NCBI GenBank assembly: GCA_008933995.1
Contig: WARS01000046.1
Coordinates: 1,674,001-1,738,000, forward strand
DNA: 64,000 nt
Direction: 5' to 3'
Source: Datnioides undecimradiatus
Lineage: Eukaryota; Chordata; Actinopteri; Lobotiformes; Datnioididae
The notes under the pieces are model-generated. The model saw only the letters and a program-made list of their open reading frames with translations. It ran no database searches and had not been told where the DNA came from. Below, in pieces: positions 47,641-64,000 of the stretch. How positions within the stretch are numbered: the stretch's first letter is position 1; every line of letters begins with the position of its first letter. The translations under genes were made by a program, and so were the position numbers.

Positions 47641-50600
47641 TGGGAAAGCTCGGATTATCCTGCCTCATAAACTTTGGTATATTTCATGCCAAAACTCAGT
47701 GATTAAACGACTTTTATTTGTTTATATGTCACAAGAAACCGTGGATAAATATTCTGTTGCATGCAAGAGTCCTCCATTCAGTTTCTTTTAATTCAAACAC
47801 ATTAACATCAAACCTATCTCTATGCAGAATGGGCAGTTCCATAATAATAGTCTAACAATGGATTACAATAACTGATGCTTTAATGTGTAAACATAACTTT
47901 CACGCTTTTGTTTAAGCTAGGAGTGACTTTCTGTACTGTGAGATTGCCTATGCATGAAAAATGCATCATCATTTATGACTCGATTATCATTTTTTTATTA
48001 CTGATTTGACTCTGCAAAATACCTTATGACTAAAATAAATGAAAAATCCTTCAAATGCATCATATTTTATAAAGTCATCTTGTGTTTCACGTGTGAAAAG
48101 TATTTGCAAAGTAACTGCAGCGGTCAGATACAATGGAGTAAAAAGTAAGAGTATGTCGATAATGAAGTCAAGTGATGTGTATGGTATAAAATGTAAATAT
48201 GGGATTGTACATATATCTCAACATTTCATTTAACTAAAGCACTTATACGTGGTCGTTTTATCACTGATCATCGCCTGAAACGTTAGTTGTACATTGCAAA
48301 ATGGACAGAACAGTTTGGATAAAATTGCAGCTGGTTTGCTTCTCAAACTTTTACGGCCTCTACAGACTTATTTCCATACTTTGCCTTCTGGTGTAGGTCT
48401 TACTCTAGGCAGGTCATATTCAAATCACACAAAGCTAAACAAAACAATACCTGGTATTACTTTTCAAACCTGGACAAGTACCTCATGAAAACACATTTAA
48501 CCCGACGCAGGCGTGTCCGGTATCCCGAGCGTACTCGAACGCATCAGCAGACTCAGCAGAAGTTGATAAGCGCTAATAAGCATCTCATACCTGTGGACAG
48601 CTATCACTGCCTTATTTAGAGAGTCCACATTTCAGCAAACTGGGTGATGATAATGTCAATAAATAAATAAATAAACAAGTAAATCATTTATATTAATTTA
48701 AGGATTTGTTTGCTTGCCAGGCACTGTCAAGATAACCCTTGAAATGTAAAAAAATAAAAATAAAAATAAAAATTCACCATCTGTTCATTTCAGCATTTAA
48801 ATGTTAACCAGAATTAAAGTAAGAGGCTTTACAAAATAAAGATATATCAGCTCTATGCATGGTGTTCCTTTCCCAAGGCCACTTCAGATCAACACATTCC
48901 AACTGAGCGACTAATGTAGTGTATAAAGCGCGTTTTAAGATTTACAGTCATTACACAAAACACACGCGGCAAAGCAGATCCAAGGCTTCAAGTGTAAAGA
49001 TTTTATTACTCGGAGTGTATCCAACGGTAACAGAAACCCCTGTTCATTCAGGAATGTGTTATTGCCAATAGACAGTAATGATGCTCATCGTGCACAGGCG
49101 TTCCTACCAGTTCACAGAAACGGCTCGAGGCACTGCTGCTGCTCCCGTAATACCTTTCTCCTCTTGCTAAATGTTGACTTGCACTTGTGATTTGCGTTTA
49201 TGCTCAAGAGGCCATCTGAAAACCCACTCCTGTGCAACAACAGCAGGATAATCCCAGACGACAGCAGCCTGCGTCTTTCCCACGCCTGTAATTTCCACAA
49301 CCTTTCCCGCTTCTCCATAGTTTATTGTCTTACGTTCTGAGCATGACCGACCTTTTCAGGGCTACGTTTCAGTTAAAATATGATTGAGCTCATCTGTTTT
49401 TTCCCGATTTTGACACATTTTTAATCTAGCCACTCTACCAACACTGTCCAGAGCACAATCACAAAGCAAGTGAATGGTCTCGTACATGTTTTAAAGAAAA
49501 AATAATAAAAACAATTACACAATTCAAGTCAAAAAGCAAATACCTGAACCAAATACAAACAGCTAGGTTGACACGACAGCAGTGGATGTGAAACGGGTCG
49601 TATGACACTTGCAGATGAGGTGCGGTGGTTTTGGTGTGATCCGTGGACGGTAACGGGCCCAAAACCCAGTTAGTAGCATTGAAAAGCTTGATATGACACA
49701 GGTGAGCACAACAGCTGTCGAGTAGGAGATGTTACATTCAGGCAAGTGGTTGGACATTGTTGTGCTGCGTATCGAAACTCTTTCTACTCGCATCTAAATA
49801 CCAGTCCATGGAGCCCCAGAGCGGCCAAAAGATCAAATGCAGTAGAGGAGGTTCTGTGATTGGCTGTTACTTTGGTCTGAAAGGGGTAACAGCCAATCAC
49901 ATGTTGTTTATGATGAACGGTGGCACTTAGAATCAAAATGGTCTTTTGGAAAAATGGCAATATGAATAATAGACAGTTATTATATGAGAAATATTTCACT
50001 GCATTGATACGAGTCGAAAACATACTGAATTATTTCAAATAATCACGTAACTTTATCTGTGCTTATTGATAGTGTTTACTTCATTTTGACCACTGCGGGC
50101 TTCCATACAAGCAGATAACCCCTGTAATGATATTTCAGCTAATCAAATAACAAAAAAAAGGACCTTTGCTTTAAACAAAAACTATAAAACACCCATAAGT
50201 GACGAGTTTGAGTGGTCGCACGTGATCTGCAAGTATCATTTGACCTACAGTACAGGAAGAGACAGTGGCGACATAAGAAATTACAAACTAATAAAACTAT
50301 AAATGCACATCTTGTGTCACAAGTAAGACACCTAATTTAAGCCACAGGACAGTTATTAAACATATTTTGGTCGATTTGGTCCTGAGAAACATTACAAGTT
50401 CATCCTTTGCATTTGGCACCGATCACCCTGTAATTAGACACTGATAAAAATTGCACGATAAACACATTTGCCACTTGCTCATCAGCTAGTTCTCACACAA
50501 GGCAAGTTTTGGAGTTTTGTTTCGCAGCGACTATTCGTTATTGACCGCTTATAAAAAAAGGTGGGATTAAAAACTACTCGAGCTGATCGCGATGAGTACA

Positions 50601-51444
50601 AAAAGGTGCAAAAGTCTCGGTTAAAATGCACTTTGTCTTTGTCGTTTCTACGGAGGATTTGTTCTTAGCTTTCCCAAAAGCACGGCTCCGATAACGTCGT
50701 TTCACACAGTCCACAAGAGGTAGCATCAACGGCTCGTGTAAACAAGGAATGGGAGAGCCATTCGGTGACACTGTCGGTGGACACACACTACCCGTTGTCT
50801 TAAAGCTGCACTAGATTAGACGTGGGAAATACTCGACGTATTACATCATTTTTAAGCGACGAGGTCTTAACCCTCATCGTCATCGCTTTGTTGCAGATAA
50901 AGGGAGAATTTGCCTAGTGCAGCTTTGAAACCTTTGAGATTACAGTTACAAATTACAAATGCGAAGAAGAAGAACTCTTGTTCTGGGCGTCCTTTACCCT
51001 CTCACTGGCACCGTCCAGAGAGGCGTTCAGTTGTGATACTTTTCCTATGCTGTAATTTTCCCAGATATTTACTGAACACAAGTTGTTACATTCCTGATTT
51101 GTGCGTTTATAGTCTTAAAAGTGTATCAAAATGACATGTCAGACCCGTGGTTGATAAAACAGCAGCGCCTGAGGAGGAAAGGAACCTTTCCTTGTTATCT
51201 GAAACTATGAATGTGGCTGTTATTCAGCCTTGTGTGATTCTGTTTGACACAGTGAAATCAAATGAAAACATACGCAGACGTGCCACCTGGGCCCGTAAGT
51301 GTACGGTCTGATCCTATCTGGTTGGGTCATTATGTGTGGAAACAGAAGCACAGCGACAAGCCGGTACACTGCAGAAGCTCGGTATTTGGAAGGACTCGGT
51401 ATGACCCACAGTCGTCAGACGCACATCTGGTCCAAACTTTGGTC
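47641..51444. other. Region between heca and abracl
   Basis: No gene is supported. The sequence is AT-rich, with simple repeats at about 48,659-48,680 (AATA)n and 48,750-48,773 (AAAAAT)n. The right-hand part (about 49,000-51,444) probably includes abracl 3' untranslated sequence, but I could not fix its end. Scattered short open frames on both strands have no recognisable content. Confidence 0.5.
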
Positions 51445-52452
51445 TCATTCTTGGAGCAGGACAATATCGACGTTATCGTGGACGCCCTGCAGAAGCAGCT
51501 CGGACTGGAAGGTGACCACCTGCCTCTTCTTAGCTGCCTTCAGGGTTCCCACCAGAGCCTCGAAGATGTTGGCACAGCGGTCGTCATTAAACAGCACCCC
51601 GAACTTCACACTGGTTTGCCCGTCAGCATCTGAAAGAAGAGCGTGGTGCAGATTGGCGAAGTAAATATGATGGATTACAATCATAATATTCTCATGGAAA
51701 CAGATGCTTGTGTTTTGACTCTTTGTGCCAACTATTATAAATCCACAGGAATGGAAAAACATAGAACAATTTCCCAAAGCTCAAAGATGAAGCCGCTAAT
51801 ACACAGTCAGAGCAGGACCCAAAGATATTTCATTTATAACGTTATAACGCAGAAAAAAGCAACAGATCTGGACGTTTGAGAAGCTGGAACCACAATGTTT
51901 GAGCATTTTTCCTTAAAGAATGACTCTGAAATGCAACAACTGAGGATAAACTAACTGATTCACTGATTAATCAACTAATCACTTCACTACTAGGTGGCCC
52001 TGTCGTAATTTGGCCTCTGGTTTGAAGGCCAAGTGGGAGATACCATAGTTATTTGAAATTTCCAATACGACCATGAACGCAGCACTTGCGTCAAAGATTG
52101 TAGCATGAATAAAGATGCATCAATATCAAACGACTGTCTGAGAAACTGTAAGACACACGTGTTGAGCTCAAACAAAGACCTTGATTGTACTCTTTCTAAT
52201 GTGATGCATTCAAGGTCTCAGATTTCTACACAGTAAAGCTCCAGAACTGAACTACTGATGAACATCACATGACTGAATGTTTATGGCTCATAAGAATCTA
52301 CATCATGAACAGGCTTCAGATCTGCTTTTGAGATTTCCCAAAGATGAAGAAGAACATGATCCCCCGATCCAGAATCACAGCATGGACTCACTTTTACTGC
52401 CGAGCCGCTGAATCTCCTCCACCAGCAAATGTATTTCGTGTGACACATTCAT
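51445..52452 (-). CDS. abracl: Costars family protein ABRACL, complete, 2 coding exons
   Basis: ABRACL is a small cytosolic protein built from the costars/ABRA C-terminal fold (winged-helix) and affects actin dynamics and cell motility. Exons: 52392-52452 and 51445-51629. The sum is 246 nt (81 residues plus stop), identical in length to human ABRACL. It begins MNVSHEIHLLVEEIQRLGSK, crosses the intron in an Asn codon, and continues DADGQTSVKFGVLFNDDRCA through FEALVGTLKAAKKR to the end HDNVDIVLLQE. Every block matches the family closely. It lies between heca and reps1 as on human 6q24.1. A non-coding first exon probably ends at 53,338. Confidence 0.97.
51790..51990. repeat. Dispersed teleost repeat in abracl intron
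   Basis: 'gacccaaagatatttcatttataac', 'tttgagaagctggaacca', 'gcatttttccttaaagaatgac' and 'gattcactgattaatcaac' occur in order. This is the most complete tail copy of this family in the window. Confidence 0.6.
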
Positions 52453-53337
52453 TGTTGCTAGAAGAGAAAACAAAATCAAGAGACACATGTTTTAACGCAA
52501 ATAGACTTTAGAGCTCAATCCTACTCTTTGCCTATTGATTTATTAAATGCCAAGGGTTTTTATTTGAGTAATAATTTAAACTTTCTTAGTTGATAACATG
52601 GGCTCCTGGGAACAAACATGAAATAAATTAATGCTTTAATTCAAATTAAAACCTGCAGAGTCATTACCTTCAAGCCGGTTATCCAACAAGAATATTTCCA
52701 TAAATAAATTCTTCTTAAATTCGTCTTAAATTGTATTATTTGTCGTGATTGTATTTAATTATCATCCTATTTTCCCAGATTAGTGAACGGAGTTTGGTGC
52801 TGAGATTCTTTCTCTCCCTATCCCACAAGAGTGCGGAAGTTATGGGCATGAAATAAATGCAAATGTTTAATATTTTCATTCCGTAGATTAGCACAAACCC
52901 ACAAGTATAAGCGGCACGTTTGTGTTGGAACTGACTGTGCAGCATTGAGATCAACGTTAACAAGCTGCAACACGAGCTGGGCGGACTATCATCAATGCGG
53001 AAATGGGTGATTAGCACACCGAGCTAGCCATCCAAAGGCACTAATACTGGCTGTAATCCCTTAATTTTGGTGAATTGTGATCACTGTTAAACGCAAAGTG
53101 ATATCCACAAATCAGATATATTATTCAAAACCGTAAATACAGTTGGAACTGGTCCAAAGAGCAACAGACGTGAGCTTGCCGGTAGCGTTTCGGTTTCTCG
53201 CGTTAAACCGGCGATCTCCTGCGGGAGGACCGAGGAGTTTCAGGCTGCTACACGGATGTAGCATTTTATGGCATAACGATTTAATAAAAATCAACACAAG
53301 CCCAAATTAAATCTACCATCAAAATAAACAGTATTAC

Positions 53338-53430
53338 CTTTTAATTTCTCTTGATTCAAACTCGAGGGTGGTCGACTGTTGAATCGGCTCCGGTGGATAA
53401 TGTTGGTGCGTTCAGGGTCTGCTCGGAAAC
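53338..53430 (-). other. abracl 5' untranslated exon (inferred)
   Basis: On the minus strand a sequence ending AATTAAAAG is followed by the donor GTAATAC at 53,337. The interval is CpG-containing and about 890 bp upstream of the coding start. The transcription start is not determined. Confidence 0.5.
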
Positions 53431-55980
53431 TACACATAGATTCATTTAAGAACTTCAGTGATCTACGTGTACAGAAGCTGACCGTTTTATCTAGTGGTAA
53501 TAGAAAGTAAATAAAAATACCAGATAGTGTTATACGACGCTCATGTATCTTAAAGTCGTGTAATAAAAAGTGTTCACACGCTGAAACTTAAACATAACAG
53601 AAAACAAGAATAAATAGGCACAGACATCATGAAACACTTCATGTTTTAGTGGGAATGTAACTTTCATCCACTAATGAAGGTCATGAGATGTGGCTGAGAA
53701 CTTCAGGGCATTTCTATTAAGTGACTTTCTGCTAAAGGTGCAGCTTTAGGGTGGAAAATGAAAGCTTTTATGAATTACTGACGCTGGTTCTTTTACAATT
53801 GCAAATTTCCCATAACACCTTAAGGCACCACAAAAGCTCATCTGACTTCGTCGTGACACAATGCGATACTTTCACAGTCTCTGCCCCCTTATATGGCATG
53901 GAAGAAAGGTGTTTATGCCTGGAATTCGTCTTTACACACAAGTTACCTTTTCCAGTCTAACTCACTGTCTGATAAACAGGTGTTTGCAGAATCCATAAAA
54001 GTAACCAGTACATTAAACACATCTCCCCATTATTTGCATTCATGGCATTCATGGTTTAATATCCTTAAACTTACCCTAAATGACTCACTGACCTTTACTC
54101 ATTACAAGGTACTCATTTCCTAATCACAGTGTGCAAATATGTTGTATGTCTTACTGTTTTGTGATATCAGCTGGGGAGAGCAATAAACTGCAGAGAGTCT
54201 GAAAACATGAAGCATACTGCTCTGTGTTAACTCGTTTGCGCTGATTTGTTAATAATGCGGGTTTATGCACCATGAAAGCACAATATCAAGTGGCTTGATG
54301 AGGACCTAAAGATCATGCTTTACCTGATCTGAAGGACCTGCCTTGAACAGGGTCCTCATGTCAAAATGAAGATATTTTTTATTTCAGCTTTGAGCAGATT
54401 ACCGAACTAATGTACTTTTTATTCAATTACCATACAGAAAATCTGGGCCAGGAAGCTTTTTAACAAAGAAAACTGGATGTTATGCTTGAAGGAGTGGAGG
54501 AACAGAGGTCTGTTTAAGGCTATAATTAGTGGGAGTGATTGGCCCGTGTGTCATTTATTTAAAATGATTTATTATAGTCTTATTAGACACTTAAAGGCAG
54601 CGGAGTAACTTAGTCCTTGTGACAGACGGACAGCGGTCTCCAAGTCAAACATCTTTTCAATGGCTCAATTCTCTCAACAATTAATTACCCCATTTCTAAA
54701 TCAGTCACGGTATCAGTGAGGCTTTTATTGTGAAACCACTCATCCGGGTCCCTGCGGGCCATGCAAGCTCGCGCTGACTCGGACCGGAGCCCGGTGACGT
54801 CGCGAGACGTTAAGTTAGCTACTAGAAACGTAACGGTGAGGCCGGAAGTTTGTATAGTTTATCTTCAAAACAAAAGCGTAAATCTGTGTTTATTGAGGGG
54901 AGCATATGATTGAATGGATATATGCCAAAAGAGAACAGAGAATAAGGGTGTTCTCGGTTCTCTCTCGGGACAGTTCAGTGATATATTTAAAACCCAGTGC
55001 TGCATTTGTATAGTTTATATTTTATATTATGATATTTTTTTTCTATTTCTATTCTATTGAAAATATATTCAAAACACATTTGCCTGAATAAATAAACCAT
55101 AAAAACAACTAAATGTTAATTCATGTTAATGTTTAAGATGTATTATTAAAAAAAAATTAGATACAGCAACGTGACACGTGAATGCCTGATCATTCTGCTA
55201 GCGGGCCCTGTTACATAAAAAAAGCTGGACAGCTACCACAGACTTTCTATGCTGGACTACTGCTCTACCCCTGGTCTTAGTTGAGGCAACTGGAAACACA
55301 ATTTAATTTACACAAGTTGTCTCCTGCATGTTCAGACAGATGGATATCAGGCCATAACCTTGGGCTATCCCTTAATGTCACAGCCAGATGGAAGCACAAG
55401 AGAGCCCAGCGACAGAGATTTACATTGGTTAACATATTTACAAATGTGTCCCATATGTGTGAATTTCAGCACAAGGTTCCACAACAAGACAGACAAGAAA
55501 AGGGGTACTGGCAAAAAAGAGAGCATCTGTAATGGTTCACGTTTCACATCATGACTGTGGGCATTTGGGGCCCTGATGGCAGTAGCCACAAGGCAGTTGC
55601 CGTCTCTGCTTGCTTGGTTGCTAATCCAGAAAATTTTGCAGTTATACTCAAAATTGAGATGTGAATGAAGGTAGTGTGTGAAAGTTTTATCATAGTTTGG
55701 GGTTGGATCAAGAGTGTAGGTCTGTTCTCAACACTGGCAGAGGCAGAGGGCAGTACTGGCCAAATGTAACATGGGCTCTGAGTGAGACCATCAGTATAAT
55801 CATTAATTACTTTTCTCTGAAAATAATAGAGGTGAGTTTGATCAAACTTTGGTGGAGACAATTATAATACCTCAAAATATTGGTAGGGGCGTGTCTCCAC
55901 CGTCCATATGCAGAGCTACACCTTTGGGTTGAATGTTGTTGTAAATAATGAGCACGTCAATGTGTTTTAATTTGAAAATT
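53431..55980. other. Divergent intergenic region between abracl and reps1
   Basis: Most is AT-rich without features. A compact CpG-rich island with promoter-type motifs sits at about 54,760-54,850 (listed separately). The block at about 55,280-55,900 gives overlapping open frames on both strands and may be an old repeat, but I could not identify it. Confidence 0.45.
54760..54855. promoter_or_regulatory. Isolated promoter-like motif cluster
   Basis: Within about 60 bp the plus strand has TGACGT (54795-54800), TCGCGAGA (54800-54807, the core of the BANP/ZBTB33-type TCTCGCGAGA element) and CCGGAAGT (from about 54,842, ETS). CpG density is high compared with the flanks. A possible donor (AACG|GTGAGG) follows at about 54,835. 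It is about 1.8 kb upstream of the reps1 start and 1.4 kb from the abracl first exon, so its gene is unclear. Confidence 0.4.
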
Positions 55981-55984
55981 CGTA

Positions 55985-56615
55985 CCGGAAGTTGCACTTT
56001 ACATCTGAGTGACTTGACACTGTAGGAATGGCGGCTAAGATTACTAGAGGAAGGAGCCCTAAGACCATGAAACTTTACTTCTAACGGCCCCGCAGAGGAA
56101 TTTGTTTCTAGCGAAACGCAGAAACACCATCCCGCAACGGATTAAAGGGAGAAGAAGTGCTATTGCGTGATATCAACGCGGTAGACGTCCCGGCTGAGGA
56201 GGTGGACGCACTTTGCGACTTGCTAGTTAGCTTAACGTTAGTGCCACTGACTTTGATTCAAGGTAGCCGTTAGCTCGGTGTACTACTAGCCAGCTGTTGG
56301 GTACTTGGCCCAACAAGTTTACCAAGTGATTAACTGTATGAAAGCATCCCGTGTTTGAATTTCTGAATGGTGATCAGCTCTCTCTGTCAACACACAGTAT
56401 TAGGGATTTCTACGGAGAGTGGGATCGGACGACAACAAGTCGACACAGCGCGTTGTGAACATTATTACCGCTAACCTCGTCGCTAGCTAGTGCCGTAACG
56501 CTAGCTAAGTTGGGATCCTGAAGTCTCGCCCATTTTTTGGATCCTGCCCCAGCCATTGGCTAAGGGGCTAATCAACAGCCAACTAGTCTGGTTTTCGGGT
56601 CCGATTGGTACTACG
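55985..56615 (+). promoter_or_regulatory. reps1 promoter and 5' untranslated region
   Basis: An ETS site (CCGGAAGT) at 55985-55992 and a YY1-like AATGGCGGC at about 56,027 mark a probable TATA-less promoter. The interval up to 56,615 is CpG-richer than its surroundings and has no in-frame ATG before 56,616. It carries ATTGGCT near 56,555. I see no intron in it. Confidence 0.5.
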
Positions 56616-63811
<7,196 letters not shown>

Positions 63812-64000
63812 TGAGTCCTCACTGTTCTGCCCGTCACCACCTCTGCTGTGTTCGCTGTAGCCGCGTAGGTGTTTGAACCCCTTTGAGCATCGTACGGAAA
63901 AGTCAGTCGTGTCTTTAACGTGGTCGGTTAGGGCGGGGTGACAGGGCGGCGTTTGCATCAGGACTGATTTAAAGTCCTTCGGAAGAACAGCGATGAGAGC

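Noticed and set aside
55281..55861. Overlapping open frames on both strands of 64-105 codons
   Set aside because: No domain identified, the frames overlap each other and there are no splice signals. Possibly an old repeat, but I could not name it.
56556..56615. In-frame upstream extension of reps1 by 20 codons
   Set aside because: The extension would need a TTG start; the first ATG, at 56,616, matches the known REPS1 N-terminus.

Overview
This window is vertebrate nuclear DNA, almost certainly from a ray-finned fish and most likely a teleost (perhaps a percomorph). It has many short GT-AG introns, AT-rich intergenic DNA and several degenerate repeats that I associate with teleost genomes. 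Seven protein-coding genes can be supported. Six have a complete coding sequence. The seventh, reps1, runs off the right edge. I joined exons by hand, and in the six complete genes every splice phase closes to an open frame.

Layout. 1-11,860: no convincing gene, only scattered complex non-coding blocks and repeats. 11,981-24,334 (-): knl1, the kinetochore scaffold, 33 coding exons and about 2,142 residues. 25,682-27,554 (+): knstrn (SKAP/kinastrin), 8 exons and 222 residues. 28,113-35,218 (-): an adhesion GPCR of the ADGRG type, 16 exons and 691 residues. 37,225-39,491 (+): mtif3, mitochondrial initiation factor 3, 282 residues. 40,154-47,309 (-): heca (headcase), 560 residues. 51,445-52,452 (-): abracl, 81 residues. 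56,616 to beyond the right edge (+): reps1, 342 residues visible.

How the genes relate. knl1 and knstrn both act at the mitotic kinetochore-microtubule interface. Here they lie head to head over a short intergenic region with an inverted CCAAT box and a CDE/CHR-like element, which suggests one shared G2/M promoter. heca, abracl and reps1 are also neighbours on human 6q24.1, so that block is conserved. knl1/knstrn, the ADGRG receptor and mtif3 come from other human chromosomes.

The most interesting structure is inside knl1. A two-exon cassette (a 47-53 bp exon plus a long exon) is repeated five times in tandem. The cassettes carry MELT-SHT motifs together with KI-like, KEN-box and D/E-P-x-Q...PTQ motifs that decay from copy to copy. 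Two neighbouring cassettes share a 208 bp tract with only two mismatches, which implies recent duplication or gene conversion.
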